A DNA stretch of 64,000 bases from Pseudomonas fluorescens HK44 (GTDB lineage: Bacteria; Pseudomonadota; Gammaproteobacteria; Pseudomonadales; Pseudomonadaceae): assembly GCF_000217955.3 (NCBI RefSeq), contig NZ_AFOY02000008.1, forward strand, positions 248,001-312,000. The letters are read 5' to 3'. The stretch's first letter is position 1, and each line of letters begins with the position of its first letter. The translations under genes and the position numbers were made by a program. Under the pieces are notes generated by a model that was given only the letters and a program-made list of their open reading frames with translations, was not told the origin of the DNA and ran no database searches. Shown piece by piece: positions 43,614 to 56,344 of this stretch.

Positions 43614-44747
43614 ATGTCGCAGACGTTTTACAGGAAAGGTTTTCTGGCACTCGCAGTTGCTACTGCATTGGGTGTTTCTTCGTTTGTTCAGGCGGATGTC
43701 AAACTTGGTGTGGCAGGTCCGATGACCGGTCCGAGCGCGTCCTTCGGCTTGCAATACATGAAAGGCGCGCAAGCGGCGGCGGATGCAATCAACGCCAAGG
43801 GCGGCATCAACGGCGAAAAAATCGTACTGGTCCAGGGCGATGACGCCTGCGAACCGAAACAGGCTGTGGCTGTTGCGAACAAAATGGTCCAGGACAAGGT
43901 GATCGGCGTGGTCGGGCACTTCTGCTCGTCGTCGACCATCCCGGCTTCCGAGGTCTACTCCGACGCAGGCATCATTGCAATCACCCCGGGTTCTACCAAC
44001 CCGACGGTCACCGAGCGCGGCCTGCCTGCCATGATGCGTATGTGCGGGCGTGATGACCAGCAAGGTATCGTCGCAGGCAACTACATCGTCGACGTGCTGA
44101 AAGGCAAGAAAGTTGCCGTCATCAACGACAAAGACACCTACGGTAAAGGCCTGGCGGATGCGACGGCCAAGCAGTTGACCGCGCGTGGCGTGAAACCGGT
44201 TCTTGAAGAAGGCCTGACCCGCGGCGAGAAAGATTTCAGTGCCCTGATCACCAAGGTCCGTTCGGTAGGGGCTGATGTCCTTTACTTCGGCGGCCTGCAC
44301 CCGGAAGCGGGTCCACTGGTCCACCAACTGCGTGAGCAAGGTCTGAAAGACGTCAAGTTCATGTCCGATGACGGCATCGTGACCGACGAAATGGTCACGA
44401 CTGCCGGTGGTGCTCCTTACGTCGACGGCGTGTACATGACCTTCGGCGCTGACCCGCGCCTGATTCCAGACAGCAAGGCTGTCGTGGATACCTTCCGCAA
44501 ATCCGGTTACGAGCCTGAAGGCTACACCCTGTACGCCTACGCCTCGGTGCAAGCCCTGGCTGCCGGCTTCAACGGTGCCAAGTCGAACAAAGGTGAAGAA
44601 GCCGCCAAATGGCTCAAGGCGCACCCGGTGGAAACCGTGATGGGCAAGAAGGAATGGGATGGCAAGGGCGACCTGAAAATCTCCGACTACGTGGTTTACC
44701 AGTGGGATGCCGCGGGCAAATACCACCAGTTGGACAAACAGAAGTGA
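43614..44747 (+). CDS. Branched-chain amino acid ABC transporter, substrate-binding protein
   Basis: A 377-residue periplasmic binding protein of the LIV type. The signal peptide ends near VSSFVQA and the mature protein starts DVKLGVAGPMTGPSASFG. The conserved VVGHFCSSSTIPASEVY and LYFGGLHPEAG segments are clear. It is the first gene of a five-gene import operon and is followed by a spacer of about 180 bases before livH, usual where the binding protein is made in excess. The ligand could include amino acids other than Leu/Ile/Val. Confidence 0.92.
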   Translation: MSQTFYRKGFLALAVATALGVSSFVQADVKLGVAGPMTGPSASFGLQYMKGAQAAADAINAKGGINGEKIVLVQGDDACEPKQAVAVANKMVQDKVIGVVGHFCSSSTIPASEVYSDAGIIAITPGSTNPTVTERGLPAMMRMCGRDDQQGIVAGNYIVDVLKGKKVAVINDKDTYGKGLADATAKQLTARGVKPVLEEGLTRGEKDFSALITKVRSVGADVLYFGGLHPEAGPLVHQLREQGLKDVKFMSDDGIVTDEMVTTAGGAPYVDGVYMTFGADPRLIPDSKAVVDTFRKSGYEPEGYTLYAYASVQALAAGFNGAKSNKGEEAAKWLKAHPVETVMGKKEWDGKGDLKISDYVVYQWDAAGKYHQLDKQK

Positions 44748-44929
44748 GATAAACGCACCGCCAGGTCCGGGCCTCTCGATATCCGTCGTGGGGCCCGGCT
44801 TGAGTCATGGGTTCTGCAATCATGCCGACCCGGTATTTTTCTTCTGAGCCACATGAACCTGGCCAGGTGCGCCTCACAAGGGCTCATCGACACCGGGTTC
44901 GCGGTGGCCTCTCAAGTTAGTGAGAGTGC

Positions 44930-45847
<918 letters not shown>

Positions 45848-45849
45848 GC

Positions 45850-47148
45850 ATGTCCGACGCTAATAACAAACCTATCGATGTGAAAAAAAGCCTGATCGAC
45901 ACGGTTCTGGCCGGGTTGATTGCCCTGATTGTCTTCGGCCCGATCGTGGGCGTAGTGCTTGAAGGCTATAGCTACAATCTGCAACCGACGCGGGTGGCCT
46001 GGATGGTCGGGGCGGTGATGATCGGGCGTCTTGCCTTGAGCCTGTTCATGCAGACTGCCAAGGGCCTGAAGGTTCAGCAACGCTTCGAAATCGTCGGCTC
46101 CGGCGTGCATGTGCTGGCACCTGATTTCAAGTCTCGGCTGCGCTTCATCATCCCGGCGTTGATCGTGATCGCTATCGTGTTCCCAGTCTTCGCCGACAAG
46201 TACCTGCTGACGGTGGTGATCCTGGGCTTGATCTACGTGTTGCTGGGCCTTGGCCTGAATATCGTGGTCGGCCTGGCAGGTCTGCTCGACCTGGGTTACG
46301 TGGCGTTCTACGCCATCGGCGCTTATGGCCTGGCACTGGGTTATCACTACCTTGGCCTGGGCTTCTGGACCGTGTTGCCGCTGTCGGCACTCATGGCGGC
46401 GCTGGCCGGATGCATCCTCGGCTTTCCGGTGTTGCGCATGCACGGTGACTATCTGGCCATCGTGACCCTGGGCTTCGGTGAAATCATTCGCCTGATACTG
46501 ACCAACTGGCTGTCCTTCACGGGCGGGCCTAACGGCATGCCGGTGCCATCACCGTCGTTTTTCGGTATCGAGTTCACCCGTGTGGCGAAGGATGGCGGGA
46601 TACCCTTCCATGAATTCTTCGGGACCGAATACAACCCGAATATAAAGTTCATGTTCATCTATGCCGTGTTGTTCCTCGTCGTGATGCTGGTGCTGTACAT
46701 CAAGCATCGCCTGACCCGAATGCCGGTCGGGCGGGCCTGGGAGGCCTTGCGCGAAGATGAGATCGCCTGCCGCGCCATGGGCCTCAACCACGTACTGGTC
46801 AAGCTGTCGGCCTTTACCCTGGGGGCTTCTACCGCCGGTCTGGCGGGTGTGTTTTTTGCCAGCTACCAAGGCTTCGTCAACCCGACCTCGTTCACGTTCT
46901 TCGAGTCGGCCTTGATCCTCGCCATCGTCGTACTCGGCGGCATGGGGTCGACCGTCGGCGTGGTAATCGCTGCGTTCGTGCTGACCGTCGCCCCGGAACT
47001 GCTGCGCGGCTTCGCGGAATACCGCGTATTGCTGTTTGGCATCCTCATGGTACTGATGATGATCTGGAAACCGCGCGGCCTGATTCGTATCAGCCGTACC
47101 GGTGTGACCCCGCGTAAGGGTGCCTTGACTGAGAGGAACGCGTCATGA
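45850..47148 (+). CDS. livM: LIV-type ABC transporter permease LivM
   Basis: A 432-residue permease with an N-terminal extension of the kind found in LivM, followed by the membrane core (LGLGLNIVVGLAGLLDLGYV). The ATPase-contact loop is GRAWEALREDEIACRAMGL. It overlaps livG by four bases (ATGA). Confidence 0.93.
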   Translation: MSDANNKPIDVKKSLIDTVLAGLIALIVFGPIVGVVLEGYSYNLQPTRVAWMVGAVMIGRLALSLFMQTAKGLKVQQRFEIVGSGVHVLAPDFKSRLRFIIPALIVIAIVFPVFADKYLLTVVILGLIYVLLGLGLNIVVGLAGLLDLGYVAFYAIGAYGLALGYHYLGLGFWTVLPLSALMAALAGCILGFPVLRMHGDYLAIVTLGFGEIIRLILTNWLSFTGGPNGMPVPSPSFFGIEFTRVAKDGGIPFHEFFGTEYNPNIKFMFIYAVLFLVVMLVLYIKHRLTRMPVGRAWEALREDEIACRAMGLNHVLVKLSAFTLGASTAGLAGVFFASYQGFVNPTSFTFFESALILAIVVLGGMGSTVGVVIAAFVLTVAPELLRGFAEYRVLLFGILMVLMMIWKPRGLIRISRTGVTPRKGALTERNAS

Positions 47149-48016
47149 GCGATGAAGTCATTCTCTCGGTAGAGAACCTGATGATGCACTTCGGCGGCAT
47201 CAAAGCCCTGAGCGACGTCAGCCTGAAGGTCAAGCGTAACTCGATCTTCGCGTTGATCGGCCCCAACGGTGCGGGCAAGACCACGGTGTTCAACTGCCTG
47301 ACCGGTTTCTACAAAGCCTCTGGCGGGCATATCGAACTGAACACCCGGGGTGTCAAAACCAACGTCATCAAGATGCTCGGGGAACCGTTCAAGGCGACCG
47401 ATTTCGTGTCGCCAAAACGCTTCGTCAACCGGCTGCATTACAAGATGTTCGGCGGCACGCACCTGATCAACCGTGCCGGCCTGGCACGGACTTTCCAGAA
47501 CATTCGCCTGTTCAGGGAAATGTCGGTGATCGAGAACCTGCTGGTGGCTCAGCACATGTGGGTCAACCGTAATCTGGTGTCCGGCATTCTCAACACCAAA
47601 GGCTACCGCAAGGCCGAAAGCGATGCCCTGGACCATGCCTTCTACTGGCTGGAGGTGGTCGATCTGGTGGACTGCGCCAACCGCCTGGCCGGTGAGCTTT
47701 CCTACGGTCAGCAACGGCGTCTGGAAATCGCCCGGGCCATGTGCACCCGGCCCAAGATCATTTGCCTGGACGAACCGGCGGCGGGCCTCAACCCGCAGGA
47801 AACCGAAGCGCTCAGCGCGATGATTCGGCATCTGCGCGACGACCACGACATTACGGTGGTGCTGATTGAACACGACATGGGCATGGTAATGAGCATTTCC
47901 GACCACATCGTGGTGCTGGACCACGGTAACGTGATCGCCGAGGGTAACCCTCAAGCGATCCGCAACGATCCGAAAGTAATTGCCGCCTACCTGGGTGCTG
48001 ATGAAGAGGAGCTGGT

Positions 48017-48020
<4 letters not shown>
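47145..48020 (+). CDS. livG: LIV-type ABC transporter ATPase LivG
   Basis: A 291-residue ATP-binding subunit. Walker A is GPNGAGKTT, the signature is LSYGQQRRLEIAR and Walker B is IICLDEPAAGL. It has the extra insert between Walker A and the signature that is usual in LivG. It overlaps livF by four bases. Confidence 0.95.
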
Positions 48021-48733
<713 letters not shown>

Positions 48734-48752
48734 GTTCTCTGTTGAAGTCTCC

Positions 48753-48788
48753 AGCCCCGGCGGGCAATCGCCGGGGCTTTTTATTTTT
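48753..48788 (+). terminator. Intrinsic terminator of the liv operon
   Basis: AGCCCCGGCG pairs with CGCCGGGGCT, followed by a T-rich run (TTTTTATTTTT). Confidence 0.9.
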
Positions 48789-49029
48789 GGGCAGACTGCG
48801 ACAGGTTATTGGTATTTTGCGCCCCTACCTTTTGGGTCGGAAGCCTGCTTCATGCTGTCGTAAACACCGGCGATCTACCGGGAACTGCGAGCGTTAGGTG
48901 CAAGTCAACGGATTACGAGAAACGCCTTTTATTGCCTGCAAAATAAGTCTCGTGACTGATAACCTGTTGCTGAACCGGCCTGTGCTTTTCCAGTCTTATG
49001 TATAGGTCACCACCGCAGTGAGGAATAGC

Positions 49030-50150
<1,121 letters not shown>

Positions 50151-50166
<16 letters not shown>

Positions 50167-51056
50167 TTCCGGGTGGTCTTCACCGCTTCCTGCGGGTCGG
50201 CGTGCACCAGCACTTCGGCTCGCGGGTAAACGGCGTGAATGGCGTCCGCCGCTTGATCACTGATGCCATGAGCGACTGACAGCGTCAGTTCCCCCGGCAA
50301 CTCCAGATGCAATTGCACGAACCAGTGACTGCCGGAGATCCGGGTGCGCAAGTCGTGTGCGCCGAGTACACCGGGCACGCTACACGCCAGTTCGAGCATG
50401 TGCTGGCTGACGTCCGGTGGCAGTTCTTCATCCATCAGCACGGCAAAACTTTCCCGGGCGATTTGTATCGCGCTCCACAGAATGTAGAAGGCGATCCCCA
50501 GGCCGAACCAGGCATCGACTTGATGCCAGCCAAAACCGGCCAGTACCAACGCTACCAGGATGCTGCCGTTGAGCATCATGTCGGAGCGATAATGCAGCGA
50601 GTCGGCGCGTACTGCGCTGGAGCCGGTTTCGCGGATTACCCGGTATTGCAACATCAGCAGCGCCAGGGTCAGGACGAGGGAAAAGATGATCACGCCAATG
50701 CTGATCCACGGCGCGCCCACCGGTTCCGGGTGTTTCAGGCGCTCGAATGCCTGATACGCGATCAATACCGCGCTGCCCCCGATGAACAGTGCCTGTGCCA
50801 TGCCCGACAAGGATTCCGCCTTGCCGTGCCCGTAGCGGTGATCGTCATCGGCCGGGCGCAACGCGTAATGCACCGCCAACAGATTGAGCAGCGACGTCAC
50901 GCCGTCGAGTGCCGAGTCCGTCAGCCCGGCGAGCATGCTCACCGATCCGCTCAGCCACCAGGCAATGGCCTTGGCGACAATGAGTGTGCTCGCCACCGCC
51001 ACGGAGGCGCGGGTGGCGAGGCGTAACAGGCGAGCGTGTTCCGGGCTGCTGGTCAT
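50151..51056 (-). CDS. Cation diffusion facilitator transporter
   Basis: A 301-residue CDF (FieF-type) inner membrane protein that exports divalent metals such as Fe2+ or Zn2+. Six membrane segments are predicted. Metal-site residues appear in LTDSALDGVTSLLNL and in HYRSDMMLNGSI, followed by the cytoplasmic C-terminal domain (VPGVLGAHDLRTRISG). The 3' end overlaps the convergent DUF6515-like gene by 16 bases. The metal cannot be told from the sequence. Confidence 0.93.
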
Positions 51057-51084
51057 AGGTGGAGCGTTTCCTCGGTGTTGTGTA

Positions 51085-51504
51085 TCAAGCGGCGGGTTGC
51101 AGGCCGAGCATGGCCAGTTGCTGAACGCTGCCCTTGTGCTGGATCAGGCGCGGGTCATCCAGCGGGAAGCTGCGGCCCAGTTCGCTTTCGAGAATGGCCT
51201 GCAACTTGTGGTTATCGACCTTGCCGTTGGCATCGATGGCCTGCTGGAGTTTCTCCGGCGCCACTTGCGCGGTCTTGCCGGGTTCGAAGTAAATCGCGCC
51301 AGTGGTGAAGTCTATAGCGAACGCGACGAGCCCGGGGATGATATAGAACAGCAGGCCCACGGCATCGAGCGCGGCAATCGCCGGGTCGATCTTGCCGTCG
51401 ATCTGGCCACGGCGATCCGGGTAGAAAATCGAACCGCAAGCGGTCACTTGGGTCAGCAGGGTCGCAACCAGTACACCGCCAATCAGGCGAAACGGAGCAC
51501 GCAT
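51085..51504 (-). CDS. Small lipoprotein, function unknown
   Basis: A 139-residue protein with a signal sequence ending in the lipobox-like VTAC (MRAPFRLIGGVLVATLLTQV, then TACGSIF). A second hydrophobic segment (LLFYIIPGLVAFAIDF) follows. Pseudomonas homologues are often labelled polyribonucleotide nucleotidyltransferase; nothing in the sequence supports that. AGGAG eight bases before the ATG at 51504 sets the start. The CDF gene starts 28 bases downstream of its stop on the same strand. Confidence 0.8.
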   Translation of the reverse strand: MRAPFRLIGGVLVATLLTQVTACGSIFYPDRRGQIDGKIDPAIAALDAVGLLFYIIPGLVAFAIDFTTGAIYFEPGKTAQVAPEKLQQAIDANGKVDNHKLQAILESELGRSFPLDDPRLIQHKGSVQQLAMLGLQPAA

Positions 51505-51613
51505 AATAAATCTCCTGAGCAAACTTGAAACGAAACGTCGTCGGTATGAATTAGGACCGTGATTAACGCCAGGCAGTTCGCCGTTATACTCGGCGATCTG
51601 TTTTGGAGCCAGC

Positions 51614-54145
51614 ATGATTTCTTTGCCAATTGATGAAGTTTTACCCGCGCTGCGTGAAGCCTTGGCGACACGCCACGAAGCCGTGCTCGAAGCACCGCCC
51701 GGCGCCGGTAAAACCACCCGCGTGCCGTTGGCGCTGTTGAATGAGCCATGGCTGGCCGGGCAAACCATCCTTATGCTTGAACCGCGTCGGCTGGCTGCGC
51801 GGGCGGCGGCCGAACGGCTGGCCAGCGAGCTCGGCGAGAAAGTCGGCGAAACAGTCGGATACCGGATTCGCCTGGACAGCAAGGTTGGGCCGAACACGCG
51901 CATTGAAGTCGTCACCGAAGGCATCCTCACGCGTCGCTTGCAGGAGGACCCGGCGCTGGACGGCGTGGGCCTGCTGATTTTCGACGAGTACCACGAGCGT
52001 AGCCTCGATGCCGATCTCGCGCTGGCCCTGAGCCTGAATGGCCGCGAGTTGTTTCGGGATGAGCAGCCGCTGAAGATCCTGTTGATGTCGGCGACGCTTG
52101 AAGGCGAGCGTCTCGCCGGGCTGCTGAATGACGCACCGATCCTGCGTAGCGAAGGTCGCATGTACCCGGTGACGATGCGCTGGGGGCGACCCTTTCAGCC
52201 GGGTGAATTCATCGAACCGCGAGTGGTGCAGACCATTCTCGAGGCCTTGAACGATGAAGCGGGCAGCCTGTTGGTGTTTCTTCCCGGGCAAGCGGAAATC
52301 CGTCGTGTGCACCAGCAGTTGGCGGATACCTTGGGCGAGCGCTCCGGGGTGTTGCTCTGCCCGTTGCATGGCGAGCTCGATCTGGCGGCGCAACGTGCGG
52401 CCATCGATCCGGCGCCACCTGGCCAACGCAAAGTGGTGCTGGCCACCAATATCGCCGAAACCAGTTTGACCATTAATGGCGTGCGCGTGGTCATCGACGC
52501 CGGGTTGGCGCGAGTGCCGCGGTTCGATCCTGGCAGCGGCATGACCCGCCTCGACACCCAGCGCATCTCCCGTGCCAGCGCCACCCAGCGTGCCGGCCGA
52601 GCAGGACGGTTGGAACCGGGCGTGTGTTATCGGCTGTGGTCGCAGGATCAGCACGAACAATTGGCGGCCTATGCCAGCCCGGAAATTCTCTCGGCCGACC
52701 TTGCCGGGCTCGCCCTGCAGCTCGGGCGTTGGGGCGTGATGCCTGGGCAGTTGGTCTGGCTCGATGTGCCTCCGGCGGCGGCTTATGCACAGGCGCAGGA
52801 CTTGCTCGAACGCCTTGGCGCCGTGCAGGGTTCGTCCGCTGAAGACTGGAAACTCACTCGCCACGGGCAGGCCATGGCCGAACTGCCGGCCCATCCGCGC
52901 ATCGCACATCTGTTACTGCGTGGGCAAGCGTTGGGGCTGGCGAACATGGCCTGCGACGTTGCTGCGTTGCTTGGCGAGCGGGACATTTTGCGCGGTGCTG
53001 GTGCGGACTTGCACAGTCGACTGGTGCTGTTGTCCGGCGAAGAGCGAGCGGCGCGTGGTGCTCAAGGTGGTGTGCAGCGGGCGCGGCAATTGGCCCGGCA
53101 ATATCGTGGTTATCTGCGTGGCAAAGCCGAGTCGCCGGTCAGCGATCCGGAGCATCCGCGCTGGCTCGGCGCCTTGCTGGCGCTGGCCTATCCGGACCGC
53201 GTCGCCCAGCAGCGCCGCGCCGGTGGTGCGGAGTATCGTTTGGCCAACGGTCGTGCAGCATTGTTCGCCGAGGCTGACAGCCTGATGAAGCAACCCTGGC
53301 TGGTGATCGCCGATCTGGGCAGTCGTCAGGGGCAACGCGAAGAGCGGATTTATCTGGCAGCGGATTTTGATCCGGCGCTGTTCGATTCGGTATTGGCGGA
53401 GCAAGTGCGCTGCGTCGATCAGCTCGATTGGGACGAACGTGAAGGCGTGTTGCGGGCCGAGCGGCAGCGCAAGGTCGGTGAGTTGGTGCTCAGTCGCGAA
53501 CCGTTGACCGGCCTTGATGAGACCGCACGCAGCCAGGCGTTGGTCAATCTGGTGCGCCGCAAGGGGCTGGAACTGTTGCCGTGGACTCCGGAGTTGCGTC
53601 AGTGGCAGGCACGAGTGGCATTGCTGCGTCAGTTGGACTTGAGCAAGCAGGGCGAGAGTGAGTGGCCGGACGTCAGTGATGCGGCGTTGCTGGACAGTCT
53701 GGAACACTGGTTGATGCCGTACCTGGGACGGGTTTCGCGGCTCAGCCATTTCGCCAGCCTGGACGTGTCGAGCTTTGTGCATAACCTGCTGCCGTGGCCA
53801 TTGCCGCAACGCCTCGATGAGCAGGCGCCGCATCATCTGAGCGTGCCTTCCGGCTCATCGATTCGTCTGGATTACAGCGAGCAGCCACCGATTCTCGCGG
53901 TGCGCTTGCAGGAGCTGTTCGGCCTTGCCGAAACCCCGCGCATTGCCGGTGGCCGCCAGGTGGTCAAGCTGCATCTGTTGTCGCCGGCGCGGCGGCCGGT
54001 GCAGGTGACCCAGGACCTGGCGAACTTCTGGCGCAGTACTTACGCCGAAGTGAAGAAGGATTTGAAAGGGCGCTATCCGAAGCATTACTGGCCGGATGAT
54101 CCGCTGGTGGCAGAGGCCACGGCGCGGGCCAAGCCGCGTAAGTAG
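51614..54145 (+). CDS. hrpB: ATP-dependent helicase HrpB
   Basis: An 843-residue DEAH/RHA-family helicase. Motif I is PPGAGKTTRVPL, motif II FDEYHERSLD, motif III MSATLEG and motif VI QRAGRAGR. The HrpB C-terminal domain is present (SPARRPVQVTQDLANFWRST, then KGRYPKHYWPDDP). The cellular role is not well defined. The short gap to the divergent lipoprotein gene holds both promoters. Confidence 0.96.
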   Translation: MISLPIDEVLPALREALATRHEAVLEAPPGAGKTTRVPLALLNEPWLAGQTILMLEPRRLAARAAAERLASELGEKVGETVGYRIRLDSKVGPNTRIEVVTEGILTRRLQEDPALDGVGLLIFDEYHERSLDADLALALSLNGRELFRDEQPLKILLMSATLEGERLAGLLNDAPILRSEGRMYPVTMRWGRPFQPGEFIEPRVVQTILEALNDEAGSLLVFLPGQAEIRRVHQQLADTLGERSGVLLCPLHGELDLAAQRAAIDPAPPGQRKVVLATNIAETSLTINGVRVVIDAGLARVPRFDPGSGMTRLDTQRISRASATQRAGRAGRLEPGVCYRLWSQDQHEQLAAYASPEILSADLAGLALQLGRWGVMPGQLVWLDVPPAAAYAQAQDLLERLGAVQGSSAEDWKLTRHGQAMAELPAHPRIAHLLLRGQALGLANMACDVAALLGERDILRGAGADLHSRLVLLSGEERAARGAQGGVQRARQLARQYRGYLRGKAESPVSDPEHPRWLGALLALAYPDRVAQQRRAGGAEYRLANGRAALFAEADSLMKQPWLVIADLGSRQGQREERIYLAADFDPALFDSVLAEQVRCVDQLDWDEREGVLRAERQRKVGELVLSREPLTGLDETARSQALVNLVRRKGLELLPWTPELRQWQARVALLRQLDLSKQGESEWPDVSDAALLDSLEHWLMPYLGRVSRLSHFASLDVSSFVHNLLPWPLPQRLDEQAPHHLSVPSGSSIRLDYSEQPPILAVRLQELFGLAETPRIAGGRQVVKLHLLSPARRPVQVTQDLANFWRSTYAEVKKDLKGRYPKHYWPDDPLVAEATARAKPRK

Positions 54146-54181
54146 ACGGGCTTTGTAGTGCGCAGTGGCTCACACTAATCC

Positions 54182-54324
54182 TGTGGCGAGGGGGCTTGCC
54201 CCCGTCGGCCGGTCCGCGTTCGGGCGTAGCAGTCGTAAATCGGCAAATGCGGTGTACCTGATAAAACGTAGTGACAGGTTCAGGGCCGCTTCGCGACCCT
54301 ACGGGGGCAAGCCCCCTCGCCACA
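54182..54324. repeat. Inverted pair of REP palindromes (GAGGGGGCTTGCCCCC type)
   Basis: TGTGGCGAGGGGGCTTGCCC and its reverse complement flank a variable centre. The stem has G:C changes relative to the other units that keep pairing, a sign of selection on the hairpin. Confidence 0.85.
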
Positions 54325-54339
54325 GGTTATTTATTTGCT

Positions 54340-55419
54340 CTAGGGGGCGACGGGGAGCAGAAACCGTGCAATCACCGGCAAGTGATCGGAGATGCGCAGC
54401 GTATCGTCCTGCCGCACTTGCGCTTCGACCCGTTTGATCCGTGGGCTGTAGAACAGGTAGTCGACGGTGCGATCCGGGCCGTTGAGGCCGGGGTCGTTAG
54501 GGTAATGGGTCAGCCACTGGTCCCGCTCGACACCGCTGGCCTCGTTGTTGGTCGGGATCATCGGGTACTTGTCCCACAACACATGCAGCGCGCTGTCGGC
54601 GGAGTAGGGCGTGCGCTGTTCGGGCGCGAGGCGTTGATACTGGCCCAGCGGCAACAGGTTGAAGTCGCCACCGATCAGCCACGGCGTGCCGCGACCTTCA
54701 TACGTGTCGAGTACCTTGGCAACCACCGTCACCTTCGCCTGCTGGGTCTCATCAGGCTGCACCGCCCGATCGAGGTGGGTATTGAGCACCGCCATTTGCC
54801 CGCCGTCGCGCAATGGCAGGTAACTCACCAACAGGGCATTTTTCGGCTGGAACTGGCGGCTGATGAAGTTGACCGGTGCTTCGGGCAGTTGCAGGCGTTC
54901 GGCGTGTTCGATCTGGTAGCGGCTCAAGGTCGCCAATTGGCGGCCAACGCTGCCAAAAATATGCGGATCGGGAACGAAGTCGGCCTTCCAGTCGAAGGCG
55001 TGTGTGCTGCAAGGGTAGAGGTCGGCCAGGCGTTCCTGGAGCAGTTTGAGCTGATGCTGATAGCCGCTGGCCTTGGCGTCATCATCCAGTTCCTGCAACA
55101 GGACCAGGTCCGGCTGCTCATCGCGGATTACCCGTGCCACTTCATCAAGGCTGAAGGCCATGTCTTCCGGGGTCGGACTTTCGTCAGGACCTTGGGCCAG
55201 ATCATTCCAGAACACATAACGTTTGCCCGCCAGGTACTGGACGTTCCAGGTCATCACCTTCAACGCCTGCCCCGGCACCAGCGCAGGCGCGCGGGTGCTG
55301 CAACTGACGGGGAGCGTTTCCTTGGCGTCGGGGCGCCAGGTCAGGCTGTAGAGAAACGAAAACAGCAGACTGACAAGTATCAGCAGGCCCAGCAGGGTGT
55401 AGCGCAGTAGACGGGTCAT
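54340..55419 (-). CDS. Endonuclease/exonuclease/phosphatase family protein
   Basis: A 359-residue protein. An N-terminal membrane anchor (LLRYTLLGLLILVSLLFSFL) is followed by an EEP-fold domain with KVMTWNVQYLAG, LVLLQELDDDAKASG, NTHLDRAV, LIGGDFNLLP and ISDHLPVIARF. These supply the metal-binding Asn, Glu, Asp and His residues. It may act on nucleic acid, phospholipid or phosphoester substrates; which is unknown. The domain is probably periplasmic. Confidence 0.88.
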   Translation of the reverse strand: MTRLLRYTLLGLLILVSLLFSFLYSLTWRPDAKETLPVSCSTRAPALVPGQALKVMTWNVQYLAGKRYVFWNDLAQGPDESPTPEDMAFSLDEVARVIRDEQPDLVLLQELDDDAKASGYQHQLKLLQERLADLYPCSTHAFDWKADFVPDPHIFGSVGRQLATLSRYQIEHAERLQLPEAPVNFISRQFQPKNALLVSYLPLRDGGQMAVLNTHLDRAVQPDETQQAKVTVVAKVLDTYEGRGTPWLIGGDFNLLPLGQYQRLAPEQRTPYSADSALHVLWDKYPMIPTNNEASGVERDQWLTHYPNDPGLNGPDRTVDYLFYSPRIKRVEAQVRQDDTLRISDHLPVIARFLLPVAP

Positions 55420-55492
55420 GGCTCGGCTTATGGCGTTACAAAGTTGGGCCCGAGCATAACCGAGGTGCGTCCGGACCCCAAGAGTAGAGCTG

Positions 55493-56167
55493 TCAGGCGC
55501 TGCCTCCGGTTTTGTCGGGGGCCTCGCTGATCAGCATGAACAAGCGAAACAGCACCACGCTGGTGAACAGTTGCAGAAAGCTATGGACACTTTCGATGAT
55601 CAGCGACAGCGCGGGATTTTGCGGTTCAGGGTAGATGGCCATGCTCGCACCTTTGAGCATCCACAACGGGCCCATCACGCAGAGAATGCACAGCAGGATG
55701 CGCAGGAAATTGCCACGGGCCAGGCGCATGCTTTCCCGGATGGCCTCCAGTGGTTGCATGTTGCGCAGCACCAGCAGGTATTCGGCAAAGGCGAGCATCA
55801 CCATCAGCCAGATGCCCGGCAGGAAATACAGCGACAACCCCACCAGAATCAGCAAGGTATTGACCGCCGTCAGCAGCGCAAAGCGTGGCCACAGGCTGAC
55901 CGACGCCGACAACAGGGCCAGGGTGCGCGGCGATTCGCCACGGCTGCGGGCATCGAGAAACAGGATCAGCGCGGCGGTGTACAGCGGATACACCAGCAAC
56001 CCGACAATCACGCTATAGCCAGGAAAGGCGTCTGGCCCCTGGGAGTGGTCGACCAGTTGCTGAAGCAACGCTTCGAGCACGACCAACGGCAGGCACAGCG
56101 GCACAATGCGGCCCAGGTTGCGCTGGAAGAAATACAAGGAGTCGCGGAGTACGTCTAACGGATTCAT
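55493..56167 (-). CDS. YciC-family membrane protein
   Basis: A 224-residue protein from MNPLDVLRDSLYFFQRNLGR with about six membrane segments and the PLEAIRESMRLARGNF loop common in this family (UPF0259/YciC). The ATG at 56167 is chosen; the frame extends upstream but without hydrophobic or conserved sequence. Function is unknown. Confidence 0.82.
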   Translation of the reverse strand: MNPLDVLRDSLYFFQRNLGRIVPLCLPLVVLEALLQQLVDHSQGPDAFPGYSVIVGLLVYPLYTAALILFLDARSRGESPRTLALLSASVSLWPRFALLTAVNTLLILVGLSLYFLPGIWLMVMLAFAEYLLVLRNMQPLEAIRESMRLARGNFLRILLCILCVMGPLWMLKGASMAIYPEPQNPALSLIIESVHSFLQLFTSVVLFRLFMLISEAPDKTGGSA

Positions 56168-56344
56168 CGGTCGCTTTCGCTGGTTACAAAGTATGTCGAC
56201 ACTGTAACCGATGCGACCGGCAGTCGAGCAAACGTAAACGTTCGGTAAAGGCCATTGAAACAATCAGTAACAGCCCCATAACTAGTGGGCACCTTATCCA
56301 TAAGGGAAAAGGGCGATGATTTCCCGGCAATCTATGAGGTCGCC

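Noticed and set aside
51085..51504. Polyribonucleotide nucleotidyltransferase.
   Set aside because: This label is sometimes attached to such genes, but the product is a 139-residue lipoprotein-like sequence without RNase PH, KH or S1 domains.
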